This document shows, in pieces, positions 8,580 through 16,265 of a DNA stretch of 64,000 nt (the first letter of the stretch is position 1; each line of letters starts with the position of its first letter). The notes below the pieces were generated by a model. It did not search any database, was not told the DNA's origin, and saw nothing but the letters and a program-made list of their open reading frames with translations. A program made the translations under genes and the position numbers. This stretch comes from Rhodococcus ruber (GTDB lineage Bacteria; Actinomycetota; Actinomycetes; Mycobacteriales; Mycobacteriaceae): contig NZ_JAPWIJ010000005.1 of NCBI RefSeq assembly GCF_027270735.1, positions 62,001 to 126,000 of the forward strand, read 5' to 3'.

Positions 8580-9115
8580 CGGTGACCGGTGCCCTGTTCG
8601 ACGCTCTTGGTCTGCAAAGCCGGTATGGCCGCAGAAAGCTCAGTTGTCGGCAGCACCATCCCCGACCCGTGGTCGACGACCGCGTGTACGGTGACGCCGT
8701 AGGACGCGAGTAGGTCACTGGCGCACAGTGTTCGAGCTTCGCCGGTCGAGATTCCCAGTGCGCAGAGCCTGCGTTCGGTGGTGCGTCGTCGCGTTGGGTT
8801 TGCGCGAGCAGTAAACGCCCCAGTGACAGCACGGAACCGGTAACGACTGCGGCATCAACGTCGTCCACATCGAATCGTCCTTCGGCAGCCGCGGACTCGC
8901 TGTCGCGGCGTGACCGCGGTGCCCGGCCCGCCCCGCGAGGCGACAGACCCACTATCTGTTCCATCCCGCCAGAACACGTTGCACCACATCGAGTTCAATC
9001 GAACAGGCCAACATCGTTCGACCCGCCACCGCCCTTCGCGGCAGCCGAGACATAAGCCTTTACGATCCGCGAACATCGCCTTCAGCAGAATCCGGCGATC
9101 CTCGGTTAAGTGAAC
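8580..9115 (-). pseudogene. Frameshifted remnant of a regulator-like gene
   Basis: No intact frame covers this stretch, but protein-like segments occur in order on the minus strand in different frames. They are HLTEDRRILLKAMFADRK (about 9113-9060), LIELDVVQRVLAGWNR (about 8998-8950), FDVDDVDAAVVTGSVLSLGR LLLA (about 8880-8820) and then ALGISTGEARTLCASDLLAS (about 8790-8725). The order and the pattern VTGSVLSLGRLLLA...ALG resemble C-terminal domains of TetR-type regulators. At least three frameshifts and a stop are required, so it reads as a decayed gene. The family assignment is tentative. Confidence 0.35.
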
Positions 9116-9135
9116 TTCGTACGCGCCTACACGCG

Positions 9136-9181
9136 CTCCCCGGTAGTCGGAGTTGGATCACCGAGTCCAACTTCCGGGGAG
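9136..9181 (-). terminator. Terminator hairpin of the tandem membrane-protein operon
   Basis: Nested inverted repeats lie 23 bases past the stop at 9204: outer stem CTCCCCGG / CCGGGGAG (9136-9143 and 9174-9181) and inner stem AGTTGGA / TCCAACT (9151-9157 and 9166-9172). It would form a long imperfect hairpin. Confidence 0.6.
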
Positions 9182-9203
9182 TGGTGCAGATCAAGCGCAG
9201 ATT

Positions 9204-10325
9204 TCAAACGCGCTCATTGAGCGAACCGGGGTCGGTGACCTCGGCAGCTGCGACGGTCGGTTCGAGCGCCACGGCTTTAGCGCGGCGACGGTGGCCGATA
9301 ACGACCCCCGCGCATCCGATCAGCGCCCACACCGCCATGGTGAGCAGAACAGGACCCAGTCCCGAGCCGTCGAAGTACGCAATACGTTTCAGTCCATCCA
9401 GCGCCGTAGACGTCGGAAGCAGCGGATGCAGGAACTGGTAGAACGACGGTGCCAGATCGAGTCCGACCGCAACGCCCGATGCCGGAACCCCCAGCATGAT
9501 GTACAGGCCGAGTGAGATGAGCATCATGACCGGTCCGAAGTTCACGAAACCTCCGAGTGTGACGATCCCGCAGGTGAATGCAAGAAGAAACACCATCCCT
9601 GCGACTCCGCCGATGTTGTCGTGCAAGGTCCCGGTGATTCCGTAGGAAATCAGCACTTGAATTCCCGCCGCGATGCTGCTCATCACGCCGAGCAACAACA
9701 CTTTCCACCTGATGCGCACGCCGGGTGCAACCAGCGACGCCACGGCGGTCGTCAGGAAGCCTGCCAGGATGGCTCCGAGTCCGACATACATCACGCCGGC
9801 ACCTACCGCGTCCGATTCCGGTAGTGGTACCAGATCCTCGACATTCACCGTTGCATTCGTCGATGCAGCGAGCGCGGTCACGAATCGCTCCGCAGCGATG
9901 GTCGATTGTGTATTGCCCGCCTGCGCTGTGTACAACGTCGAGGTCGTCGGATCGTATACGGCTCGGGTTTCCAGATCGAGGAGTCGCTCGGTGCCCTCGT
10001 CCACTGACGCAACACGGTCGACCACAAAATCGTCGTTGTTGAGGGCATCGCTGCTCTGGACGAATTGCATTGCGGCCGGACCGTTTCCGACAACGTCGAT
10101 ATGAACACCGTTCGGTCCGGGGCTGTGGAACAGTCCGATGTAGGTGAGAGGTAGGACGAACATCATGAACAGTGGGAGCAACAGCCCGCCCGTCAGCATG
10201 CGCCTCCGTTTCATCTGCTGCGGAGTCGCGGAATGCTCGTCGCCGAAGTAGAAGCGGAAATGGTTCGTTCCCTGCGTTGGAAAGTCTGCGTTCGATGCAG
10301 CCGGCGCAGTTACTGTTTCACTCAT
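9204..10325 (-). CDS. ABC-2-type-like membrane protein, copy 2 of a tandem pair
   Basis: 373 residues from ATG at 10325, which overlaps the stop of the upstream paralogue (ATGA at 10322-10325). There is one membrane helix near residue 60 (LLLPLFMMFVLPLTYIGLF), then a ~150-residue extracytoplasmic region, then about five more helices, for example VGLGAILAGFLTTAVASLV and GPVMMLISLGLYIMLGVPAS. This matches the YhgE/Pip-DUF3533-like or ABC2 permease architecture, without an ATPase domain. The paralogue at 10322-11383 shares the layout and the motif GLKR(I/L)(A/V)YF. A role in export or cell-envelope stress under the divergent TetR is inferred. No ATP-binding partner gene is nearby. Confidence 0.75.
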   Translation of the reverse strand: MSETVTAPAASNADFPTQGTNHFRFYFGDEHSATPQQMKRRRMLTGGLLLPLFMMFVLPLTYIGLFHSPGPNGVHIDVVGNGPAAMQFVQSSDALNNDDFVVDRVASVDEGTERLLDLETRAVYDPTTSTLYTAQAGNTQSTIAAERFVTALAASTNATVNVEDLVPLPESDAVGAGVMYVGLGAILAGFLTTAVASLVAPGVRIRWKVLLLGVMSSIAAGIQVLISYGITGTLHDNIGGVAGMVFLLAFTCGIVTLGGFVNFGPVMMLISLGLYIMLGVPASGVAVGLDLAPSFYQFLHPLLPTSTALDGLKRIAYFDGSGLGPVLLTMAVWALIGCAGVVIGHRRRAKAVALEPTVAAAEVTDPGSLNERV

Positions 10326-11383
10326 TTCGAGTCTCCGTTCTCGGGTGCGGGAATTGCGGCGAAGGAACTCAGGATCGGTTCGTCCGGATCCTTTTTGTGT
10401 CGAAGCACCGAGAGCCCGAGTAGTCCGGCGGCCAAGAATCCCCACATCGCCATCACGGCAACGGTGCCCCCGATACTTGCTGCCGGGAAGTACACGAGGC
10501 GCTTGAGGCCCTCCAGTAGCGCAGGCGTGGGAAGGAAGCTATTGAGGGTGGTGAAAAAGCCGGGCACCATCTCAGGCGCAATCGCCGCACCCGACGAGGG
10601 CACTCCGAGTAGCACCATGATCAGCAGCGTGGGGATCATCATCCCCGGTCCGATCAAACGCATCCCCCCTAGATGGAAGGATCCGACGACGAACGCCGAC
10701 AGTGCAAGCAGTACGAGCACCTCCAGGATGCTTCCGGACACCGCGCCGTACACCCCGTATGCAACGAAGGCCGGCACGACCGCGGACACCACGCTCATGA
10801 CGGCAATGACGGTCAGCTCGACACGCAGCGAAAGGCCTGGCAGGAGCAGTTGGAGAACTGTCGCAGTCAAGAAGCCGCCGAGTATCGCCGCGAGGCCGAC
10901 GAACATCAGCGATGCGCCCAACCTGTCGGTCGAACTCGTCGGTGCTACGTCGAAGACGGTAGGTGCAGTGCCGACTGTCTTGCCCGCAATGGAACCGAAG
11001 AGGCCCTCGACCGCCTGCGCAGCGGCCAGGTTTCCTTCGGACGCGACGTACACGATATTCGTCGCCGGATCGTAGGCACCACGCGTTTCCAAGCTGGACA
11101 CAGCATCCTTTGCAGCGTCGACATCTGCTACGACCCCGACGTCGAATGACGACCCGACCTGCGCCTGCACCTGCTGCGCGAATTGCTCGACTTGCGTCGA
11201 CGTTCCCACGATCCGCACGTCCATGTCGTGCGGCGTCGGCGAATGGAGGCCCCAGGTATAGAGCAGAGGAAGAAGCGTCATCAGGAAGAGCGGCACCACC
11301 ATTCCCCCGAGCATCATCACCGTCGGTGACGGTTTCTTGCGGGAGCGTGCATCCTGCACACCCGCTGCCAGCTGGTCGGTCAC
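10322..11383 (-). CDS. ABC-2-type-like membrane protein, copy 1 of a tandem pair
   Basis: 353 residues. I chose GTG at 11383 because AGGAG lies seven bases upstream; the frame to 11491 would run into the regulator promoter. The layout is one N-terminal helix (LGGMVVPLFLMTLLPLLYTW), an outer domain ending near TDRLGASLMFVG, then five helices including PTLLIMVLLGVPSSGAAIA. The outer domain contains ETRGAYDPATNIVYVASEGN, equivalent to ETRAVYDPTTSTLYTAQAGN in the second copy, so the two arose by duplication. It is the first gene of the operon and is divergent from the TetR gene at 11482. The function is probably transport, but the substrate is unknown. Confidence 0.75.
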   Translation of the reverse strand: MTDQLAAGVQDARSRKKPSPTVMMLGGMVVPLFLMTLLPLLYTWGLHSPTPHDMDVRIVGTSTQVEQFAQQVQAQVGSSFDVGVVADVDAAKDAVSSLETRGAYDPATNIVYVASEGNLAAAQAVEGLFGSIAGKTVGTAPTVFDVAPTSSTDRLGASLMFVGLAAILGGFLTATVLQLLLPGLSLRVELTVIAVMSVVSAVVPAFVAYGVYGAVSGSILEVLVLLALSAFVVGSFHLGGMRLIGPGMMIPTLLIMVLLGVPSSGAAIAPEMVPGFFTTLNSFLPTPALLEGLKRLVYFPAASIGGTVAVMAMWGFLAAGLLGLSVLRHKKDPDEPILSSFAAIPAPENGDSK

Positions 11384-11405
11384 AATCGAACTCCTCGTCG
11401 TTAGT

Positions 11406-11435
11406 TTACATCTGTTCAATACAATACACATGTAA
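11406..11435. promoter_or_regulatory. Possible TetR operator in the divergent promoter region
   Basis: TTACAT at 11406-11411 and ATGTAA at 11430-11435 form an inverted repeat in the AT-rich gap between the membrane-protein operon and the TetR gene. The position suits a shared operator for both divergent promoters; the repeat is short, so this is tentative. Confidence 0.4.
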
Positions 11436-11481
11436 GATACAGGTGGTGAGAGGAGCGCATCACCCATTAAGGTGGTCCACG

Positions 11482-12090
11482 ATGACCGCAAACATGGACC
11501 CTCGGGCAGTACGCAGTCGAGAACTGTTACTGGACGCTGCAGCCGAACTGGTGTCTCACCGTGATCCTGCGGAGGTGTCGATCACCGACATCGCCTCGGC
11601 TGCCGGCGTCAGCAGGCCGACCCTGTATCTGCACTTCCAGGACCGAGAGACTTTGTTCGCCGGCGTCGTTCGGAGGCGATTGCAGTCGATCGCCGCGCTG
11701 AAAGACGACGTGGCGGTGGACCGAGAGCAGGCAGAACGCAGCATCGGGCTCGTTGTGGCCGAACTGGGTTCGAACCGTGAGTTCTACCGCAAACTGATCG
11801 GGGCTCAATCGAACTCGCGATCCCGCGAACAGGTGATGACCGTTTTGCGTGAAGGATTGGGCCAGTACCTCCAACAACAAAGACTGGGCGACACCTCGCC
11901 GAACTCCCGTCAATCGAGGCGGCTCGACGAAGAAGCATGGTTCATCACGGGCGGAATGGTGACGGTGCTATCGAAGTGGCTCGATGGCGACCACGTCGAC
12001 GAGCCCTCGGAGCAACGTTGGTTGGCCGAACGACTGTGGCATCTCTTGTCGACCGTGGCGAGTGCCCCTGAACCGCAGGAGCTGCAGTAA
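11482..12090 (+). CDS. TetR-family transcriptional regulator
   Basis: 202 residues from ATG at 11482, preceded by AAGGTGG; the open frame extends far upstream but antisense to the membrane-protein gene. The N-terminal DNA-binding domain reads SRELLLDAAAELVSHRDPAE, then ITDIASAAGVSRPTLYLHFQ with DRETLF. The C-terminal domain ends with DEEAWFITGGMVTVLSKWLDGD, a typical TetR dimer helix. It is divergent from the two tandem membrane proteins and probably represses them. The ligand is unknown. Confidence 0.88.
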   Translation: MTANMDPRAVRSRELLLDAAAELVSHRDPAEVSITDIASAAGVSRPTLYLHFQDRETLFAGVVRRRLQSIAALKDDVAVDREQAERSIGLVVAELGSNREFYRKLIGAQSNSRSREQVMTVLREGLGQYLQQQRLGDTSPNSRQSRRLDEEAWFITGGMVTVLSKWLDGDHVDEPSEQRWLAERLWHLLSTVASAPEPQELQ

Positions 12091-12213
12091 CAAAGTCCTC
12101 GACTCCCATCGTCAGATCCGTGACGGTGCGCTCGTCCGATCTTGTGCGATGACGCCTGTCCGTCAGGATGCTGGCCATCTCGAGCGCTTCCCGCAGTAGT
12201 TCCATCAGATTTA

Positions 12214-12954
12214 GTTGTGACAGCCTTGTGACAGCGAATCACCTGCGGAAACGACCATCGAACCCGAAGACCGACCCTGAGCAGCACAAATGCGAAGATG
12301 CGGCGACGATGAAGGTAACTCCCGCGCGGATCTGAAATCCGCTGTCTCGGTTGTCTACTCAAATCCGTGGTAGGCCGCCGAAGTCCACGCTACCATCCGA
12401 AAAGCACTGTCCTGGTCCGAAAATCTGGACCCATATGGACTCTGGTGCCCCCAGTCGGACTCGAACCGACACTGTGCGAATTTTAAGTCCCTAGAAGTGT
12501 ATCCACCCAGACTTCAGTGGACTCGATATTTGTTTATTCACAACGCTTTTCGTGCATGACCGTCCAGCCCAGTCCAGGTCCGAACGTACCGACTTGTGAC
12601 ACTCTCGTGACACCGAACTGCCGCCGATTCTCCGACTCCGGACAGTCCTGATCGGTGTCGGACAGCCATGGTATCGGGCGGACGGAGAGCATCCTGGCGC
12701 ACCGACGCTCTGTGCGGACTCGTGACAACGAGACTTATTCGTCGCGAACCCATATCGCCCTCGAATCAGTCGAAAAGTGCGGCGGCAAACCCCACCGCAT
12801 TGGTCCCACTGCTTGTTGGACAAATGCTGCTCCAGGCGAGGCATTAGCCATCCAGCGATGATGCTGACGGAAGCGAACAATTGCCGAGTTGCCAACAACA
12901 GGCACGATGCCGCCGACGGCATCGCGCGGAAACGTCAGTTACCGCACCGTCAAG
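12214..12954. repeat. Long direct repeat, left copy (repeat A)
   Basis: This stretch matches 55941-56668 in the same orientation. From GCGGATCTGAAATCCGCTGT at 12326 to ACCGCACCGTCAAG at 12954 the two copies run 628 bases each with only point differences and small compensating indels, roughly nine bases in ten identical by eye. Upstream of 12326 the similarity fades, with TTGTGACAGC shared at 12215. No intact gene lies in it. It contains the 3' half of a tRNA-like gene (12444-12494) and the CGGACTCGTGACAACGAGAC block that recurs at 55597-55668. It may be one end of an old insertion. Confidence 0.85.
12444..12494 (-). pseudogene. tRNA 3'-half fragment (anticodon-loop TAA, T-arm, CCA)
   Basis: On the minus strand the sequence runs CTAGGGACTTAAAATTCGCA, then the T-arm GTCGGTTCGAGTCCGAC, then the acceptor strand TGGGGGC and ACCA. 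The loop CTTAAAA would place anticodon TAA (leucine), but the long leucine variable arm, the D-arm and the 5' acceptor strand are missing. It is a partial tRNA, as left at attachment sites. The same fragment occurs at 56157-56207. Confidence 0.6.
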
Positions 12955-12969
12955 CCTTCTTGACGGTGC
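12944..12969. terminator. Hairpin at the right edge of repeat A
   Basis: An 11-bp perfect stem (GCACCGTCAAG / CTTGACGGTGC) with the four-base loop CCTT. The second repeat copy keeps only the left arm and a short TTGACG, so the full hairpin is specific to this copy. It could insulate the peptide operon from upstream transcription. Confidence 0.5.
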
Positions 12970-13558
12970 GTAGACGTGTATGAGTCGCCGACCGACGTAG
13001 GTGTGTGTGGACTTCGCCCGCCGCTCGGCGTCGGTCAGGATGGTGTCAAACCAAACGACAGAAGCGTTTGGCGTACGGGAACTGCAACGGAATGCGTTGT
13101 TTGCCAGACAGATCAGCAGCGCTACTCCGGATCGTCTGACGTAACGGTGGCCTACGCCCCCGCGGACCATCGAAGCCCGGGCCGGGTCCATCTGCGCCAA
13201 CCTTCAGCGGAAGAGCGTCACTCTGGCTGCGAACTGCGTTGATAATGAACGATACGCGGCGGATGGCCCGCCGGAGCATGTCTCAAATAAAGCTCGTGTC
13301 CGTTGCAATAAATTACACATTTACCCAAGTCGTTACAGATATTGGTGTGCTGTAAAAAGGGCCGATATTTTGCGTTCTTTTTAATTAGGCATAGCTAAGT
13401 ATTGGTTTCAACTGCACTGCGAACGAACAGCTTTCGTGGTTCACATGGTTTTTACGCAAAAAGAGACCACATGGGACGCAACTCGGTTACCGTGGCTATC
13501 GGCGTCATTGAAACCCGTAACTTGTGCCACTAGGTCGAGGTCCGCAGGGGGCTTATTC
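12970..13558 (+). promoter_or_regulatory. Leader and promoter region of the peptide operon; no gene seen
   Basis: No convincing gene in the 589 bases between repeat A and the HExxH gene. Bases 13290-13410 are clearly AT-richer than the rest of the window, with TTACACATTTACC, GTTACAGATATTGG and TAATTAGGCATAGCTAAGT, so the promoter most likely lies there. No cobalamin riboswitch was recognised although a B12-type enzyme is encoded downstream. Confidence 0.45.
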
Positions 13559-14620
13559 GTGAGCAACATCAGTTCTTCGGTTCTTCAATCCTCCGGCGTG
13601 CAAATGCACACACGCGGAGAATCCGAGCCTCATGGGGTCCTGACGACGGGATCCATCTATGCAGAGTCCAATGCCCTGTTGGCCAAAGCCCAAGCTACGT
13701 ATTCACTCCTGGCTGAAGTGGCTGAGGAGCTACATGGTGCGGACATTACGCCGACGCATGGCCTGTCCGACGACACCGTAGGGCGGCGTTGGCTGGACGA
13801 TTTCCACGCGCAAACCCGAGGCGTTTCACTGTCCGGCTTCACTTCGTTCGCTCCTGTGACACGCAACCTAACCCCCGCAACGCCTCGCGCCTGGCCGTCA
13901 GGTGCGGAAATAATCTCCGCGGACGCTCCTGCGACGCCGTGGACCATCACTCATTCCCGATTGTTCGATGACGTCCTCAATCCTTCTGGCACCGACATCA
14001 GGCTGGTAGGTGCCACCGCAGCCGAGACCTCCAGTATCAAAGACGCCGTAAAGTTGCTCCGTGCAGTCGTTCCCGACTTGTATGCAGGCATCTTGCCCCA
14101 CACGTCGTTCGTCTTCCTGGTTGACGGCACCGACGCGTTCGAGAGTGCCAGCGATCGCCGGCTACCACGCGCGGCGTATCTGAATCGAGACATGGCCGGT
14201 GACGTCGTGCGTACAGCAGAAGCACTACTTCACGAATCGACACACCAAAAGCTCTACGATCTTCAGTTGCTGTACACGATCTACGGCGCGACCTACGATC
14301 CCGCTTCGGCACCAACCATCCGGCCGCCGTGGCATCCTCCCGATACCCAGTGGAGCATCGACCGTACGACGGCCGCGTCCCACGTCTACGTGCACCTGAC
14401 GTACTTCCTCGAACGGCTCCGGGAATCGGTACCTGCAGGGTGTGACGCCGAAGCGGTTTCGCGCAGTGCAACGCAAGCAAGGAGTCGAGCCGACAGCCTG
14501 CTGGGTGCCCTGACACCGCACCATTTCACTCAGTTCAACGCGCACGGACGGGCATTTCTGTCCTGGCTTCGCCACGCGCACCACAACATATCGACCATTC
14601 TGCAGGAGGGCACTCAATGA
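13559..14620 (+). CDS. HExxH-motif putative peptide-modification enzyme (alpha-KG beta-hydroxylase-like)
   Basis: 353 residues from GTG at 13559, chosen because AGGGGG sits six bases upstream. The segment EALLHESTHQKLYDLQLLY carries HESTH at residues 225-229, the metal-binding HExxH of the family found next to radical SAM peptide-maturation genes; some members have been shown to be alpha-ketoglutarate-dependent peptide beta-hydroxylases. Downstream aromatic and histidine residues (PPWHPPDTQWSIDRTTAASH) could complete the site. The N-terminal ~100 residues are helical and family-variable. The stop overlaps the ATG of the radical SAM gene (ATGA), so it is translated with that enzyme. Inferred role: hydroxylation of the precursor at 15995. 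Protease activity is less likely in this context. Confidence 0.75.
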   Translation: MSNISSSVLQSSGVQMHTRGESEPHGVLTTGSIYAESNALLAKAQATYSLLAEVAEELHGADITPTHGLSDDTVGRRWLDDFHAQTRGVSLSGFTSFAPVTRNLTPATPRAWPSGAEIISADAPATPWTITHSRLFDDVLNPSGTDIRLVGATAAETSSIKDAVKLLRAVVPDLYAGILPHTSFVFLVDGTDAFESASDRRLPRAAYLNRDMAGDVVRTAEALLHESTHQKLYDLQLLYTIYGATYDPASAPTIRPPWHPPDTQWSIDRTTAASHVYVHLTYFLERLRESVPAGCDAEAVSRSATQARSRADSLLGALTPHHFTQFNAHGRAFLSWLRHAHHNISTILQEGTQ

Positions 14621-15657
14621 CCGATTCGATCACCGACGATATCCGAGCTCCGCTCGACCTCGTACTTCACACACCGGTCAAGGGCTGGTTGCAGATAACG
14701 GCTGCGTGCAACATGCGCTGCAAACAGTGTTACGGCGACTGTGGATCCGAACCACCGACGGACGAACTCCAAACGGAAGAGTTCATCAGGGTGTTGAAAG
14801 ACATGGCCGATACAGGTGTCATCGAGCTTCTGATGGAAGGCGGCGAACCGCTCGTTCGCCCAGATCTTTTCGAGATTCTGGCCTCGTGCACCGACCGTAT
14901 CCTAATCCGGCTTCGTACCAACGCCACTTTGCTGGACGCCGCCATGGCCACCAAGCTCAAGGAAGTCGGCGTTGGCAGCGTGGTGGTCGATTTCATGGGC
15001 GCATCTGCCGAGACCCACGACTGGCACTACGAGACCAGCGGGGCGTTCGAGAAGACGAAGCGGGGCTTCGAGGTTGCGGTCGAGCACGGTCTCGACCCGG
15101 CCGCGCTGATGATCATGACCCGACGCAATGTGACCGAGTTGCAGGACTTCGTCGACATGGCGGTAGCCCTCGGGGCGAAACGGGTCGGTATTCTGCGGCT
15201 CTACCCTCTCGGCAGGGCACGCGACAGTTGGCAGGAGATGGCGCTGACCCTGCCCGAACAGATGCAAGCACTGGCCGAGGTCGAGGTACCCGACGGCATC
15301 CACCTCATGCGTTCCTGGCATCCACGCGACGCTAATTGCTGTTGGCAATCAACAGGCGTCACCTCCTCGGGACGCTCGGTGGGATGTTCCTACCTCAGAG
15401 AATTCGTCAACTTCGGCGACCTACGCACCCAAGACTTCCTGTCGACTTGGCACCACCCGCACGCCGAGCACCTGCGAAGGCGGCAAGTGCACCCTCACTG
15501 CCCTGACTGCGCCGAAACGCAGGGCTCTGCGGGCGGCTGCCGCTCCACCGCATTCGCATTCACAGGCGACTGGAACGCGCCTGATCCTTTCTGCACCACA
15601 ACAAATGGAGGTATCGATGTCAGCGTTCTCCCCCCACGCCGTGATCCGCAAACCTGA
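14617..15657 (+). CDS. Radical SAM/SPASM peptide-maturation enzyme
   Basis: 346 residues. The radical SAM cluster motif is CNMRCKQC at residues 31-38 (CxxxCxxC), inside WLQITAACNMRCKQCYGDCG. The SAM-binding glycine-rich stretch LLMEGGEPLVRPDLFE follows. The C-terminus has a SPASM-like set of cysteines (CPDCAETQGSAGGCRSTAF and a final DPFC) for auxiliary iron-sulfur clusters. Such enzymes build carbon-carbon, thioether or ether crosslinks in RiPP precursors. It is coupled to the HExxH gene upstream by ATGA and overlaps the PqqD-like gene by 41 bases. The probable substrate is the 59-residue peptide encoded 338 bases downstream; the reaction type cannot be read from sequence. Confidence 0.88.
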   Translation: MTDSITDDIRAPLDLVLHTPVKGWLQITAACNMRCKQCYGDCGSEPPTDELQTEEFIRVLKDMADTGVIELLMEGGEPLVRPDLFEILASCTDRILIRLRTNATLLDAAMATKLKEVGVGSVVVDFMGASAETHDWHYETSGAFEKTKRGFEVAVEHGLDPAALMIMTRRNVTELQDFVDMAVALGAKRVGILRLYPLGRARDSWQEMALTLPEQMQALAEVEVPDGIHLMRSWHPRDANCCWQSTGVTSSGRSVGCSYLREFVNFGDLRTQDFLSTWHHPHAEHLRRRQVHPHCPDCAETQGSAGGCRSTAFAFTGDWNAPDPFCTTTNGGIDVSVLPPRRDPQT

Positions 15658-15937
15658 CAACCTTCGTGTCCGCTCGGTTCCCGAATGGGGTTGCCTGCTG
15701 GTGTACACGCCCTCAACCCCCAATTTGCATTACCTCGACGCGCATTCGTGGCTGATTTTCGAGCTGTGCGACGGCCGAGAGCGCAAGCAAATATTCGAGG
15801 ATTTCGTAGACAACGTTCCGTCCGACACCCCGATGGACAAAGCGCAGTCCGCATTCGACGACGTTGTGACGACCCTGCTCGGCAACGGAGTCCTCGAGAC
15901 ACCCCAGACAGCCGAAGCGTATTCGGCCACGGCCTGA
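15617..15937 (+). CDS. PqqD-like RiPP recognition element protein
   Basis: 106 residues from ATG at 15617, with GGAGGT five bases upstream; an ATG at 15605 lies before that ribosome site and is less likely. The pattern RVRSVPEWGCLLVYTPSTP, LHYLDAHSWLIFELCDGRER and LLGNGVLETP fits the winged-helix PqqD fold that binds leader peptides and hands them to radical SAM partners. It overlaps the end of the radical SAM gene and lies just before the precursor, which is the classical position. Inferred role: leader recognition for one or both radical SAM enzymes. A second similar domain is present at the C-terminus of the 811-residue enzyme. Confidence 0.78.
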   Translation: MSAFSPHAVIRKPDNLRVRSVPEWGCLLVYTPSTPNLHYLDAHSWLIFELCDGRERKQIFEDFVDNVPSDTPMDKAQSAFDDVVTTLLGNGVLETPQTAEAYSATA

Positions 15938-15982
15938 CCACGCAGCTCGACCCTTACGGGCGCGCTGCCCTGAGAAGACCGA

Positions 15983-15992
15983 GGAGGTGATC
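15983..15992 (+). promoter_or_regulatory. Near-perfect Shine-Dalgarno site of the precursor peptide
   Basis: GGAGGTGATC is complementary to ten consecutive bases of the 16S rRNA 3' end; the GGAGG core ends seven bases before the ATG at 15995. It is among the strongest ribosome sites in the window and decides the start of the short gene. Confidence 0.85.
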
Positions 15993-15994
15993 CA

Positions 15995-16174
15995 ATGACC
16001 AATCACAACGACCGAGATGCGCTGCTCAAACGCCTGAAGGGCAAGCTGCGGGAAACCCCACTGGGCGATCCTGCGGTGGAAACCATTCAGCCGGAGATTC
16101 GATCCGTATCGCAATACGCGATGCTGCCGTCGATGCGCGCAGGCTTCCGACTCGACGACGCCGACGACGCGTGA
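15995..16174 (+). CDS. Probable RiPP precursor peptide, 59 residues
   Basis: A short gene from ATG at 15995 to TGA at 16172-16174. The N-terminal part starts MTNHNDRDALLKRLKGKLRE, a charged amphipathic helix as expected for a leader. The middle contains ETPLGDPAVETIQPEIRSV. The C-terminal part has SQYAMLPSMRAGF followed by an acidic tail RLDDADDA, and is the likely core. There are no cysteines, so lanthionine or thioether chemistry is unlikely; Tyr41, Phe51, Arg and Asp residues are plausible targets for crosslinking, methylation and hydroxylation. Support for the gene is its ribosome site, its place between the recognition protein and the B12-type radical SAM enzyme, and its leader-like composition. 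The core boundary and the modifications are unknown. Confidence 0.8.
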   Translation: MTNHNDRDALLKRLKGKLRETPLGDPAVETIQPEIRSVSQYAMLPSMRAGFRLDDADDA

Positions 16175-16185
16175 GCGGACGAGAT

Positions 16186-16215
16186 GCTGCCGTGGCACCT
16201 TCCAGTCGCGGCAGC
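16186..16215 (+). terminator. Stem-loop after the precursor gene, possible attenuator
   Basis: GCTGCCG at 16186-16192 pairs with CGGCAGC at 16209-16215 across a 16-base loop, twelve bases after the precursor stop. There is no T-run. In precursor-containing operons such partial terminators or RNA-stabilising stems raise the amount of precursor over the enzymes. Confidence 0.4.
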
Positions 16216-16265
16216 ACCTCGCCGGATACGAGGCCCAGCTCGTCAAACCCAGATGGAGAATCACT

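Noticed and set aside
8380..8964. A 194-codon minus-strand frame
   Set aside because: Only ~30 residues in the middle look protein-like, and they continue in other frames; it runs over the 40-bp palindrome and into the amidohydrolase gene. Treated as part of a pseudogene.
12444..12494. A complete functional tRNA-Leu gene
   Set aside because: The D-arm, 5' acceptor strand and long variable arm are missing; only the 3' half is present in both copies.
13046..13279. A small minus-strand frame upstream of the peptide operon
   Set aside because: No ribosome site and no protein-like pattern; plus-strand readings such as FGVRELQRNALFARQISS hint at an antitoxin-like start, but the frame breaks at once.
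14706..15335. A 209-codon frame inside the radical SAM gene
   Set aside because: It is a +2 shadow of the radical SAM gene with an Arg-rich translation and no ribosome site.
12970..16265. Cobalamin riboswitch for the B12-type enzyme
   Set aside because: I looked for a B12-box-like element in the operon leader and before 16266 and saw none.
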